36,510 bases of DNA from positions 1 to 36,510 of the IMG/VR virus record IMGVR_UViG_3300037296_000140; one strand, 5' to 3'. Below, one piece after another: positions 15,166 through 23,492 of this stretch. The notes beneath the pieces were generated by a model. The model was not told where the DNA came from. It ran no database searches and was given only the letters and a program-made list of their open reading frames with translations. The DNA comes from a virus. Made by a program: the position numbers and the translations under genes. Numbering within the stretch: position 1 is the first letter of the stretch; the number at the start of each line of letters is the position of its first letter.

Positions 15166-16197
15166 TTATACGGCTGGCGGCACGTAGGCCACCACGTTTG
15201 TTTCAACCGCAATCGCGCGATAATCTTCAACGATGTAATCTTCGCTGAACGAGTTAAAGTCTTCGATTTGGTCTTTTTTCGGGTTGTCGATGATAGTTCG
15301 ACGCCACGTACCTTCTTGGCGATAAATCGACAAGTTGGAATAAAACGTAATCATGATCGCGTTTTCAGGGAAGAAAGGCGGTGTTTCCGCTTGCAGACCA
15401 CCGTAGGTATCTAGCAAACGGCCACCATCTAAATGACGTTTTTCACTTGGCTTATCACCACCTGCAGCATAAAACTTGTTTTCTGCCAGACTGATCAAGT
15501 TGCTACCAATAAACACACGCAAGCGCGGATCATTACGAAACACTGGATCAATGCTGTCTTTCATTTCACGAACAACGGCATCTAGGTTTGCGTAATTACC
15601 ATCAACGCCAATAGTGATTTCATCGTCACTAATTTGCACCGGCGCTTCGTTGCGGATTTTCTGGAACCAACCAATGTTTACATCTTGACCTAGTGGGTTC
15701 GCTACTGGATCGGTTGTTGCCGCTGCGCTTGTGCCATACCAACCAATACGTAAACGGTCATTTGCAATTGCCATACGAATGGCCGACGCGTAAAGCTCGG
15801 CAAATTTACCGCCAGCGACGTGTTTCCACTGGTCAATGATGCTGTATTTCAATGCCACGTCAGCGTTAGTTTGTTTCAGCGAGTAGCCGAATTTTTCCAA
15901 CGAATGAAGGCTGCGCGCTGTTCGCTCTGCGCTTCCGCTGGTATCGGTACGACCCGCCACCAAGCCAGAAACAAACAGACCGATTTTCTCACCTACTTTT
16001 TCCGTAACTGCTACGTTTGCGTTGATTTTCCCTAAAAATGGAACGCCATCTTCAACGGCTTTTTCAAACAACTTTTGTACTTGTGCCGGCGTAACTGCGA
16101 ACTGTTCACCCGCCCCCACACCAACCTGTTTGTGGATTTTCTGGCTAAATCCTTTTAACTGGTCTCGACCTTGTGCTGATAATGCGTAATTGCCCAT
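15166..16197 (-). CDS. Major capsid protein (gpN-like)
   Basis: 343 aa from ATG at 16197, with an AAAGGAAAAA ribosome site 3 bp upstream of a spare GTG at 16200. P2 gpN family: the N-terminus is long and helical (QKIHKQVGVGAGEQFAVTPA), then PVFRNDPRLRVFIGSNLISL and NSFSEDYIVEDYRAIAVETN, the end of the family. P2 gpN is 357 aa, so the length fits. In P2 the first 31 residues are removed by the gpO protease; a comparable site is not evident by eye. Confidence 0.9.
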   Translation of the reverse strand: MGNYALSAQGRDQLKGFSQKIHKQVGVGAGEQFAVTPAQVQKLFEKAVEDGVPFLGKINANVAVTEKVGEKIGLFVSGLVAGRTDTSGSAERTARSLHSLEKFGYSLKQTNADVALKYSIIDQWKHVAGGKFAELYASAIRMAIANDRLRIGWYGTSAAATTDPVANPLGQDVNIGWFQKIRNEAPVQISDDEITIGVDGNYANLDAVVREMKDSIDPVFRNDPRLRVFIGSNLISLAENKFYAAGGDKPSEKRHLDGGRLLDTYGGLQAETPPFFPENAIMITFYSNLSIYRQEGTWRRTIIDNPKKDQIEDFNSFSEDYIVEDYRAIAVETNVVAYVPPAV

Positions 16198-16261
16198 CAC
16201 TTTTTCCTTTGCTGAATTCTGTTTTTAAGCGGCTCCCCAGACGCTTGACCATGTAGTACTG

Positions 16262-17137
16262 TTAGAAAATGTCGAAAGACTCTTCCGACTCACCTGTGCT
16301 TTTCGGTGGTACTTTCGTTTTGTCTTGTCTCGCTTCGTCCAAGTCATTTCTCAACTTTGTGAAGTCTTCATTTAATTTTCCGAGCGTTTCGGCTTGCGTT
16401 TTAAAAGCCTGCTTCTCACCTTCAAGCTCGGTGATTTTTTCATTCAGCGTCTTGATTTCCGCAGCGAATTCATTCGGCTTATCGCCTTCTGGCTCGCCTT
16501 TATTCGTCACTTCTTCAAGCTTGGTGCTAAATTCGTCTACTTTGGCTTGCAGCTTGTCGAACGCTGCTTTTTCTGCTTCTGTCATTGGGTCGTCTTCCTT
16601 TGGGGAGTTACTAAAGAATCGTTTGAAGAACGGGCGTTTTTTCACTTCGGCCATTAACTCTTCGTCTGTTTGGGGTGTTTCGAATTCCAGCTCTACGCTG
16701 CCTTCGTTAACAAAAATTTCGTCCTGCTTGCCTTTGTGGCTAAAGGAAAGTTTTTCCGTGCCAAGGCTGGCGGGCTCGTCGGTAATGGCTAAGTGCATCA
16801 AGTAGGCTTTTCCTGTCTTGGCAAAGTCCTCTATTACTCGAATACTGGTGTAAAGCTTTTGACCCGCTTTATTTAGTGCAATCAAAAGCTCGTTTGCTGC
16901 TAATCTCGCAAACAAACACACTCTACCTTTGGCGTCTTTTTCAGTTTTTAACTCGACCACGTCGCCGTAATTACCACTACCCGACCAGTGATCTTTAAAA
17001 ATATTGGCTGGATATTCTTTAGCGTCGTAGGTCTCAGCCATATCAATTAGCCACTGTTCTTTGATCTCTCGACCATCCACAGTTGGGCCAGCCGTTGCGA
17101 CTTTGAACCATTTCGACTCTTTCGTTTTATCCGCCAT
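16262..17137 (-). CDS. Capsid scaffold and maturation protease (gpO-like)
   Basis: 291 aa. It matches P2 gpO closely in the protease part: VDGREI with Asp21, FKDHWSG with His50 and LYTSIRVIEDFAKTGKAYL with Ser98, corresponding to the P2 catalytic triad Asp19, His48, Ser107. LAITDEPASLGTEKLSF is a further family signature. The C-terminal half is a helical scaffold (EEVTNKGEPEGDKPNEFAAE, KTLNEKITELEGEKQAFKTQ). It cleaves itself, the capsid protein and the portal while scaffolding the shell. It is the first gene of the late minus-strand operon, divergent from the terminase. Confidence 0.92.
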   Translation of the reverse strand: MADKTKESKWFKVATAGPTVDGREIKEQWLIDMAETYDAKEYPANIFKDHWSGSGNYGDVVELKTEKDAKGRVCLFARLAANELLIALNKAGQKLYTSIRVIEDFAKTGKAYLMHLAITDEPASLGTEKLSFSHKGKQDEIFVNEGSVELEFETPQTDEELMAEVKKRPFFKRFFSNSPKEDDPMTEAEKAAFDKLQAKVDEFSTKLEEVTNKGEPEGDKPNEFAAEIKTLNEKITELEGEKQAFKTQAETLGKLNEDFTKLRNDLDEARQDKTKVPPKSTGESEESFDIF

Positions 17138-17311
17138 TTTTTAAACCTTGCCGTTTTGCCAATCAGTTAAAACACTCTGTAAAGCAAAGATAAGCGTCAA
17201 ATAGCGGCGATTCCAGCGGGTAAAATCCACAGAATTGCGATAACGGCATAATCACAAGTCGTTGTATTTAATGACGTTATTAGTTGATTGCATGGCGGCT
17301 AATATGGCGGC
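17138..17311. promoter_or_regulatory. Divergent late promoter region (gpO and gpP)
   Basis: 174 bp without a gene separate the divergent gpO-like and gpP-like genes, the P2 arrangement in which the two late promoters lie back to back and are activated by Ogr. A search by eye for the P2 activator site (TGT, 12 bases, ACA) found no match, so the activator of this phage would use another sequence. The stretch is otherwise featureless apart from short inverted matches such as tgccgtt (17151) with aacggca (17244). Confidence 0.5.
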
Positions 17312-19129
17312 ATGGCACATTCCACAGATACGATTGATCATGCAAGACTGCTTTATATCCGCGCGCACAAACCAGCGGAGATAGCGACACGTCTAAACGT
17401 GAGTGAAAGGACGGTTTACGGTTGGATTGATAAATTCAATTGGAAAGAATTACTGGCTTACGACACGGCAGAAATAGAAGTCAGCCGACGCATTAGCACG
17501 CTAACGAACCGCGAGAATAAAACTAAAGAGGAAGTGCAAGAGCTTACTTCTCTGTGTCGTATTTTTGGCAGTTTAAGACAGGACCTAGCCAAAGCCGAAA
17601 AAATTGTGGCCGAGGCCAAAGCCATTGCCGATGGCAAACCGGAAGCCGTAGAAGGCGCTGTCAATCGCGGCAATCGTCGTGGCAATAGCAAAAGAAAAGC
17701 CAAGGCAAAAAATGACATCAGCGGTATTGATATTGGGCTCTTTGATACATGGGCTCATGAAAACCTTTTCGAATACCAAAAGCTTTGGCGAGCGGTGGCG
17801 CACGATCCCGACCTTTGCCGAAATCGCTTTATCTTAAAAAGCCGCCAAATCGGCGCCACCTATTATTTCGCATGGGAAGCCTTCGAGGACGCGGTTAAAA
17901 ACGGCGATAACCAAGTATTTCTATCCGCCTCGAAAGACCAAGCACGTATTTTCAAAGGCTATATTCAAGCCTTCGCCCGCGCTCAATTCGATATCGAATT
18001 AAAAGGCCAAGACAGCATAGAGCTTTATAAAGACGGCAAACTATGGGCAACTCTGTATTTCTTATCGACGAATTCCAGCACGGCGCAGGGCTACAACGGC
18101 CATCTATATGTAGATGAAGTATTTTGGATTCATGGCTACGCCAAATTACAAAAATTGGCGTCTGGTATGGCCTCACAGAAAAAGTGGCGTCGCACGTACT
18201 TTTCTACGCCGTCCAGTTTGCAACACCCCGCTTATGAGCATTGGAGCGGTGCGAAATTCAATAAGAACCGATCCCGTAAAGTGGATATTGATCTATCCGA
18301 AAAAGTGCTTAAACAGGGCGCGCTTGGTGGCGACAAAATATGGCGCCATCTTGTTACCGTGGAAGATGCAGAAAAAGCCGGTTGCACGCTGTTCGACATT
18401 GCAGAACTCAAAGCCGAATACAGCAAGGCGGATTATGAAAACCTATTTGGTTGTAAGTTTGTTGATGATAACGAAAGCGTATTCCCGTTCTCGACGTTGC
18501 AGAAATGTATGGTCGACGCGTTTAGTAAATGGACAGACGTGGATTTTGACAGTGACAATCCAAGCCGCAATAGACCAGTGGCGATTGGTTACGATCCGTC
18601 ACGGATTCGAGACAACGCCGCCTTGGTGGTGTTGGAAATCCCTATCAGCCACGCGCAAAAATGGCGCGTGATTGAAACTGTTCAATTTAAAGGCGAAACA
18701 TCAGAATACCAAGCCGCAAGAATCGCCGAATTTTACCAGCGTTATAACGTGAAATGGTGCGGCATTGATGTGACCGGCATAGGTTACGACACATTCGATT
18801 GCTGTAACGCTCTACGTCTAAAACACATCATCCCCATTCATTATTCCGTCGCCGAAAAAACCGACCTGGTAACACGCGCGAAACGATTAATAGACGGCGG
18901 GCGCTTTGAATATGACATGGGTAATAAAGACCTATCTCAATCTTTAATGATGATTCAACAAATCACCACACAAAACGGCTCTATTACTTATGGCGCGCCC
19001 CGCAGTGGTGAAACAGGCCACGCGGATTTAGCGTGGGCGTCATTTCACGCAATGCAAGCCGAACGACAATATAACAAATCGAAACAACCCGAGAAGAAAA
19101 CCAGCGGATCACGCGTTTCTATTGGATAA
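17312..19129 (+). CDS. Terminase large subunit, ATPase (gpP-like)
   Basis: 605 aa, packaging motor. N-terminal helix-turn-helix (residues 10-45: AEIATRLNVSERTVYGWIDK). ATPase domain from about 145: Walker A region FILKSRQIGATYYF with Lys176, Walker B LYVDEV with Asp268-Glu269, a coupling-motif region TYFSTPSS near 295. Nuclease domain from about 420, with VAIGYDPSRIRDNAALVV as the first acidic patch (Asp428) and GETGHADLAWASFHAM near the end. P2 gpP is 590 aa. First gene of the plus-strand block. It is followed after 17 bp by a shortened, altered copy of its ATPase domain. Confidence 0.93.
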   Translation: MAHSTDTIDHARLLYIRAHKPAEIATRLNVSERTVYGWIDKFNWKELLAYDTAEIEVSRRISTLTNRENKTKEEVQELTSLCRIFGSLRQDLAKAEKIVAEAKAIADGKPEAVEGAVNRGNRRGNSKRKAKAKNDISGIDIGLFDTWAHENLFEYQKLWRAVAHDPDLCRNRFILKSRQIGATYYFAWEAFEDAVKNGDNQVFLSASKDQARIFKGYIQAFARAQFDIELKGQDSIELYKDGKLWATLYFLSTNSSTAQGYNGHLYVDEVFWIHGYAKLQKLASGMASQKKWRRTYFSTPSSLQHPAYEHWSGAKFNKNRSRKVDIDLSEKVLKQGALGGDKIWRHLVTVEDAEKAGCTLFDIAELKAEYSKADYENLFGCKFVDDNESVFPFSTLQKCMVDAFSKWTDVDFDSDNPSRNRPVAIGYDPSRIRDNAALVVLEIPISHAQKWRVIETVQFKGETSEYQAARIAEFYQRYNVKWCGIDVTGIGYDTFDCCNALRLKHIIPIHYSVAEKTDLVTRAKRLIDGGRFEYDMGNKDLSQSLMMIQQITTQNGSITYGAPRSGETGHADLAWASFHAMQAERQYNKSKQPEKKTSGSRVSIG

Positions 19130-19146
19130 CCAAGGGGAAATTAATC

Positions 19147-19875
19147 ATGAAAAACAAGATAGACCATATCACCAGCGAATCATTAAACGAATGGGCAGAA
19201 AAGAACCTTTTCCTATACCAATTATTTTGGCGCCAAAAGCGCCAACACCACACGCGCTTTATCAACGCATCCAGAATGATTGGCACGACTCATCACTTTA
19301 TTACTGAAGCATTTGAAAACGCGGTAAACAGTGGTGTAAATCAATTCCTTTTCGCTCAGTCTTTTAGATTTTGCGAACACCTTTGCGAACTCATCACCCA
19401 ACATGCAAAGCGTGAATTTTCCGCCACTTTGGAATACACAATACCCGATAAAGATGCGCCTTTTGTCTTAACCCTCACAAAACACGGCCAACCATGGGCA
19501 AGCTTTTACTTCATTCACCCAGACGCTTTGCAACACCCGTCTTATGCTGCATTAAGCGGCGATTGTTATATTGATCAAGTGTGTTATATCGACAATTTCA
19601 CCACGATTCTAAACATTGCCAAGGTCATTTCTTGTCACACACGACACCGCCTAACGCTGGTTAAAACCGGTGATTGGCTTGATGGCCCCGCGCGGGATCT
19701 TTGGAACAAAAACAGCCTTTACACCTGGCACCACACGCTAACCGTGGAAGATGCCACTCACATGGGTTGCGACCTAATCGACATTCCCACACTCAAAGCC
19801 GAACTTACCGAAGCCGACTATAAGCGCCTCTTCCTCTGTGAATTTATCACTCAAGCACCGATTCAGGACAATTAA
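19147..19875 (+). CDS. Degenerate terminase ATPase-domain paralogue (pseudo-ATPase)
   Basis: 242 aa; AAGGGGA ribosome site 9 bp before the ATG. It aligns over most of its length with residues about 146-384 of the terminase just upstream: WAEKNLFLYQLFWR with WAHENLFEYQKLWR, ITEAFENAVNSGVNQFLFA with AWEAFEDAVKNGDNQVFLS, TLTVEDATHMGCDLIDIPTL with LVTVEDAEKAGCTLFDIAEL, EADYKRLFLCEF with KADYENLFGCKF. The catalytic residues are lost: Walker A Lys176 is Ala41 (FINASRMIG), and Walker B Glu269 is Gln144 (CYIDQV). There is no nuclease domain. The frame is intact, has its own start, and ends 2 bp before the portal start, so it is probably made. Possible roles: structural partner or regulator of the motor, or an interference factor. 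Function unknown. Confidence 0.85.
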   Translation: MKNKIDHITSESLNEWAEKNLFLYQLFWRQKRQHHTRFINASRMIGTTHHFITEAFENAVNSGVNQFLFAQSFRFCEHLCELITQHAKREFSATLEYTIPDKDAPFVLTLTKHGQPWASFYFIHPDALQHPSYAALSGDCYIDQVCYIDNFTTILNIAKVISCHTRHRLTLVKTGDWLDGPARDLWNKNSLYTWHHTLTVEDATHMGCDLIDIPTLKAELTEADYKRLFLCEFITQAPIQDN

Positions 19876-19877
19876 TC

Positions 19878-20969
19878 ATGACGACCATTGAAAAACCACG
19901 CCAACGATTAGACAGCTCATACACCAGCACGGCTTCCGGTGTACTCATGCCCGCCGATCCGAAAAAAGGCAACTCACATGTGTTCACCTTTGGCGATCCA
20001 GAACCCGTATTAGGTAGCAATATTGCCGATTATTTAGGCGTTTTTGCCGATTCGAACGGGTATTGGTATGTTCCGCCCGTTAGTCTGGTTGGTCTAGCAA
20101 AGACGATGAATGCGAACGGCACCCATGCCAGTGTGTTGGAATTCAAACAAAATCAGCTTTTAGCCAGTTTCAAAGACAACCCGATGATTTCACGATCTCA
20201 AATACGCCACGCGTTTAAAGATTTCGAGGTGTTCGACAACGCCTACCTCTTAACGATCCGTAACTTTTTAGGCGGCATTAATCGTTATGTGCACTTACCC
20301 GCTATTAATGTTCGCGTGGGCACGGAAAACAATTATTTTCTACTTCAATCAAACGGCTCTTTCACCGAATACGCCGCCGCCGACATCATCCACTTAAACG
20401 GCGGTGATATCCGTCAAAGCATGTATGGCGTTCCGACTTACTTTGCGGGAATTAACAGCATTATGCTTGGCGAATCGGCCACGCTATTCCGTCGTAAGTA
20501 TTACGATAATGGGGCGCATACTGGCTATATTCTATTAACCTTCGACCTAGAAGACGACAAAGCCGAAGACATAGAAAGCGCCATGAAACAATCAAAGGGC
20601 CCTGGCAACCATCAATCTATGTATATCAATATGCCCGCCAGCGTGAACGGCAAACCGGGCTTCATGAAAGACCGAGTTCAATTGATCCCCGTTGGTGACT
20701 TTGGCAACCGTGACGAATACGACAAGATCAAAGAAATCACGCAGCAAGACATTCTGAACATGCACCGAGTACCCGCAGGACTTGCCAGCATCATGGCAAA
20801 CAACGCCGCAGGGCATGGGGATTTAAAGAACGTTCGTGAGGTGTATTACGACTGTGAAACCATCCCCAAACAAGCAATCTGGCAGGAACTAAACGACCAA
20901 TTACTAACACGGGCTAAAATTGGCTTTAACGATCCGCGCTGGTTGGTCGATGTAAAGGCGAATAAATAA
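19878..20969 (+). CDS. Portal protein (gpQ-like)
   Basis: 363 aa, P2 gpQ family (344 aa). It forms the twelve-subunit ring at the capsid vertex through which DNA enters. Typical segments are PVSLVGLAKTMNANGTHASV, LASFKDNPMISRSQIRHAFK, FRRKYYDNGAHTGYILLTFD and IMANNAAGHGDLKNVREVYY, the last being the family end signature. The ATG follows the pseudo-terminase stop by 2 bp. In P2, gpQ is the partner of gpP and both are transcribed together, as here. Confidence 0.93.
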   Translation: MTTIEKPRQRLDSSYTSTASGVLMPADPKKGNSHVFTFGDPEPVLGSNIADYLGVFADSNGYWYVPPVSLVGLAKTMNANGTHASVLEFKQNQLLASFKDNPMISRSQIRHAFKDFEVFDNAYLLTIRNFLGGINRYVHLPAINVRVGTENNYFLLQSNGSFTEYAAADIIHLNGGDIRQSMYGVPTYFAGINSIMLGESATLFRRKYYDNGAHTGYILLTFDLEDDKAEDIESAMKQSKGPGNHQSMYINMPASVNGKPGFMKDRVQLIPVGDFGNRDEYDKIKEITQQDILNMHRVPAGLASIMANNAAGHGDLKNVREVYYDCETIPKQAIWQELNDQLLTRAKIGFNDPRWLVDVKANK

Positions 20970-20971
20970 CT

Positions 20972-21697
20972 ATGCTGAATTTCAACAAAGGTTTATTCAA
21001 TGTTTTTGGTTCTAGTAACGCATTTCAAAGTGCGACCATGAGCAAAGCCACGGCCACCAATGGCCAATGCGGCACACTACGAGCGCGGCTTGATAAATAC
21101 TTACCCGTTGAAGGTGAAACCATTGTTGATCCAACATTACCCAACGCCACCAAGGTGACGAATTGCCAAACCGCGTTAGACAATTACGGCACCGGTGCGA
21201 ACACGCTAAACGCCCATGTACAAACGCGACTTGATTCGTTGCTGGATGACATGCAAGTGGCGAGCGCCGTTAAGTCGGTAGACAGTTACATTAGCGATGT
21301 ACCCGAAAGCTGTTACAACATCAACACGATTGCGGGCACCGCCGCCGGTGCAACGGACGGTTTATTAGCCGCTTCCACGGACATACTAAACGAACTAGAC
21401 CAAGGCATTACCGCATTTGATGGCAGCACCATGGAACTGGAAGATTTTGAAGCTTTGTTAGATAGGGTTACCGCTGAACTTGCCAGTAACTTGGTGGCGA
21501 TTTTAGGGATGATCAGTAACGAGGCGAGCATGGTTCAAAACATGTATGACACCCACATGCGCATGGCGAAATCGTTTAAAGTTTCCGCCTTGATAGATGA
21601 CCCGTGTGTAAGGCCGTTTTTGGTAAGATTGGCAGGGCCAGAACTTAGCGCCGTGCTGGTTAGTGACTTTGGTGTGGATGATTTGGAAGGGCTTTAA
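20972..21697 (+). CDS. Unknown protein downstream of the portal
   Basis: 241 aa. It is 2 bp after the portal stop and co-directional. Predicted mostly helical from about 140 on (AASTDILNELDQGITAFDG, LEDFEALLDRVTAELASNLV). It has five cysteines (for example NGQCGTL, NCQTAL, ESCYNINT, DDPCVRP), a high number for a structural protein of this phage. No transmembrane segment and no known motif are seen. A virion or packaging-accessory role follows from operon position only. It ends just before the first copy of the 28-bp boundary repeat. Confidence 0.75.
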   Translation: MLNFNKGLFNVFGSSNAFQSATMSKATATNGQCGTLRARLDKYLPVEGETIVDPTLPNATKVTNCQTALDNYGTGANTLNAHVQTRLDSLLDDMQVASAVKSVDSYISDVPESCYNINTIAGTAAGATDGLLAASTDILNELDQGITAFDGSTMELEDFEALLDRVTAELASNLVAILGMISNEASMVQNMYDTHMRMAKSFKVSALIDDPCVRPFLVRLAGPELSAVLVSDFGVDDLEGL

Positions 21698-21703
21698 ACG
21701 GTC

Positions 21704-21731
21704 AATATTTAAAAACGTGACGTGTCACGCT
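21704..21731. repeat. 28-bp boundary repeat, copy 1
   Basis: AAT-ATTT-AAAAA-CGTGAC-GT-GTCACG-CT pattern; 27 of 28 positions match the other three copies at 22247, 24534 and 24830. The arms CGTGAC (21716-21721) and GTCACG (21724-21729) are inverted around GT. Here it lies between the convergent ends of the 20972 gene and the HNH nuclease gene and contains the nuclease stop codon. Read on the minus strand the arms are followed by five T. Confidence 0.9.
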
Positions 21732-22225
21732 TTTAATCCATATTTCACCAACACCCTTTTAAAGCGCGCTTTGTACTGCTCTATGTTTTTAGGTGGTAAC
21801 CATTCATCTAATCCCTTTGCGCCTTTCTGCCTGTTCAGTCTTACTTCGACGGCCACTAGGTTTATCGGATCATTGGCAAACTGTTTGCGCTTCTCTTTAC
21901 TCCACTCATTCGCCCCGTGATCCCATGCCCATTTCAATGGCACGATGTGGTCTATGTCTAGCTTGGCCGCATCAAATATCACTTCACCGGAATACATAGA
22001 AATCCAACGACCAAAAACGACGCGACATTGCTTGTCTGTATTGAATCGAACTGGCGCGGTAGACATTGAAATAAGAATCTCTTGGCGGGTGTTTTGGCAA
22101 TCGCGGTCAATATCCGCCCAGCCGCTACCAAATTCACTTCGCTTGTATTTCGTCACGCCTGCGAGCGCATTACCCGCTATCAATAACGACAATACAAGAC
22201 ACACCAAGACACGTGTTTTTTTCAT
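21725..22225 (-). CDS. Secreted HNH/DUF1524-type nuclease
   Basis: 166 aa. Signal peptide: MKKTRVLVCLVLSLLIAGNA with a probable cut after LAGNALA (about residue 22). The mature part has an HNH-like centre LDIDHIVPLKWAWDHGANEW (His at DH of IDHIVP), followed by NDPINLVAVEVRLNRQKGAK, where the Asn-rich part completes the beta-beta-alpha metal motif as in DUF1524/GmrSD-type and related endonucleases. Two Cys (DRDCQNT and KQCRVVF) could form a disulfide in the periplasm. The gene sits between two copies of the 28-bp repeat and is opposite to its plus-strand neighbours, as expected for a lysogenic-conversion gene. Role inferred: periplasmic DNA degradation, possibly against incoming phage DNA. Confidence 0.8.
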   Translation of the reverse strand: MKKTRVLVCLVLSLLIAGNALAGVTKYKRSEFGSGWADIDRDCQNTRQEILISMSTAPVRFNTDKQCRVVFGRWISMYSGEVIFDAAKLDIDHIVPLKWAWDHGANEWSKEKRKQFANDPINLVAVEVRLNRQKGAKGLDEWLPPKNIEQYKARFKRVLVKYGLKA

Positions 22226-22246
22226 TTTCTCTCTACTTATTAGGTG

Positions 22247-22274
22247 AATTTTTAAAAACGTGACGTGTCACGCT
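22247..22274. repeat. 28-bp boundary repeat, copy 2
   Basis: AATTTTTAAAAACG then TGACGTGTCACGCT; identical to copies 3 and 4. It lies 21 bp upstream of the HNH nuclease start, between that gene and the divergent zinc-ribbon membrane gene. Confidence 0.9.
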
Positions 22275-22327
22275 TTTGTAAATGTTTTATAGTGCGACTT
22301 TTATAAAACTAAATTAGGGAAGGAACC

Positions 22328-22960
22328 ATGGCGCTAAAACCGTGTAAGGAATGCAAACAAGAAGTCTCAACGAAGGCGAAATCTTGCCCCCACTGTGGTG
22401 CGAAAAATCCGACGGTATCAGGTAAAGACACCGCAAAAGGATGCCTTGCATTTATTGTCTTGTTTGCTGTTCTCACTGTCATTATCACGTCATGTAGCGA
22501 CGACACAGAACCAACACAACAAGATATCCAACCAATTCAACAAACCACCCAAGAAAAGCCAGATAACGCCAACACAATAAAGCTCTTAAAAATATCTAGC
22601 ACCACACTTCACAACAAACCAGCCAAAGCGATTGTGTATGGTGAAAACAATGAAAATAGCTGCTATATAAAGCTCTACACTACATCCATTCAACAAGGTT
22701 ACGAATACACATCCCAAAAAATCTACAGTAGTGATATTTCGGCAGACTGCTCCATCAACGGCGTATATTATTCAACATCATCAAAACACCCGACCACAGT
22801 AAGTATAAAAATAAACAGTTTAGACACCGAATCACAACAAGCTGTTTTAACCGTTTATCTGAAATTAGTTTCCGCCACATCCAAAGGTGACAGCTATTAC
22901 ACGATCCCAGAAACACAGCTAAAACTAAGCGGCGATCAATTTACCGCTTTCACCCAGTAA
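22328..22960 (+). CDS. Zinc-ribbon membrane protein
   Basis: 210 aa. N-terminal zinc ribbon with Cys6, Cys9, Cys20 and Cys23 (PCKECK and SCPHCG), a membrane segment at about 38-55 (KGCLAFIVLFAVLTVIITSC), a Gln/Pro-rich linker (PTQQDIQPIQQTTQ) and a beta-rich C-terminal domain from about 75. The ribbon should be cytoplasmic and the C-terminal domain periplasmic. An AAGGA ribosome site lies upstream. It is a single transcription unit between repeat copy 2 and a strong terminator, the pattern of a moron gene. A surface or superinfection-exclusion role is possible but not shown. Confidence 0.75.
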   Translation: MALKPCKECKQEVSTKAKSCPHCGAKNPTVSGKDTAKGCLAFIVLFAVLTVIITSCSDDTEPTQQDIQPIQQTTQEKPDNANTIKLLKISSTTLHNKPAKAIVYGENNENSCYIKLYTTSIQQGYEYTSQKIYSSDISADCSINGVYYSTSSKHPTTVSIKINSLDTESQQAVLTVYLKLVSATSKGDSYYTIPETQLKLSGDQFTAFTQ

Positions 22961-22990
22961 TAAAACGCCCCATCATTGGGGCGTTTTATT
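22959..22990. terminator. Bidirectional terminator
   Basis: Perfect 13-bp arms aataaaacgcccc (22959-22971) and ggggcgttttatt (22978-22990) around a 6-nt loop, with A/T runs on both flanks, between the convergent genes ending at 22960 and 22973. The stop codon of the minus-strand gene lies inside the stem. Confidence 0.93.
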
Positions 22991-23425
22991 ACTTATCACA
23001 TTTCTAATAAATGGCACGATTTCATCTTCTAGTGGTGATCCGTGCTTATCTAGATATTTATTAACGCCTTGGTCACTCACTAACACCTTAAATGCCCATC
23101 CATCAACAAAACACCTAAACTCCCTAAACACACCAAAATTTTCATTTTCACTATCTCGCGAACGGTTTTTTCCTGCCTTTTCCGGCGACTCAAACGGCGC
23201 TAAATATGGTTTTCTACTTGTTAACACAACACGACCATTATCCGCATTTACTTCTTTAAAATCTTGTATATGCCGGTTATGAAGATGACCATCAAATAAC
23301 CTAGGTATAAGGATATATTCGGTGCTTTCTAGTAAACCCTTTTCATGCCTGCATTTCATGCACTCTCTATTTCCATTAATACCCGGCTTAAAGTTGTGCT
23401 TTTTACATGTAATTTCTTCTTTCAT
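22973..23425 (-). CDS. Unknown protein with N-terminal zinc motif
   Basis: 150 aa. Four potential zinc ligands near the start (ITCKKHNF, then RECMKCRHE). The rest is hydrophilic with YLAPFESPEKAGKNRSRDSE in the middle and LDKHGSPLEDEIVPFIRNVI at the end. No homology is recognised. It ends in the terminator hairpin at 22959-22990 and its start has a GGGGTGG stretch upstream. Position at the end of the minus-strand early block suggests a small phage accessory protein. Confidence 0.65.
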   Translation of the reverse strand: MKEEITCKKHNFKPGINGNRECMKCRHEKGLLESTEYILIPRLFDGHLHNRHIQDFKEVNADNGRVVLTSRKPYLAPFESPEKAGKNRSRDSENENFGVFREFRCFVDGWAFKVLVSDQGVNKYLDKHGSPLEDEIVPFIRNVISNKTPQ

Positions 23426-23492
23426 AAACCACCCCGTTTTTTCGCTTTATTCATCATAAACTTTTTTCGTTACAGGTCTACATTACGCCCTG

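Noticed and set aside
16269-16805. 178-codon plus-strand ORF opposite gpO
   Set aside because: Ser-rich translation with no pattern; it is the mirror of the Glu/Lys-rich scaffold part of gpO.
17138-17311. P2 Ogr site (TGT-N12-ACA)
   Set aside because: Each TGT and ACA was checked for the 12-base partner and none fits.
18114-18671. 185-codon plus-strand ORF inside the terminase
   Set aside because: Alternative frame of the well-supported terminase gene, without a ribosome site.
19147-19875. Idea that the second terminase copy is a frameshifted remnant of gpP
   Set aside because: It has an intact start, ribosome site and stop, and the upstream terminase is complete; the differences are spread substitutions, not truncation.
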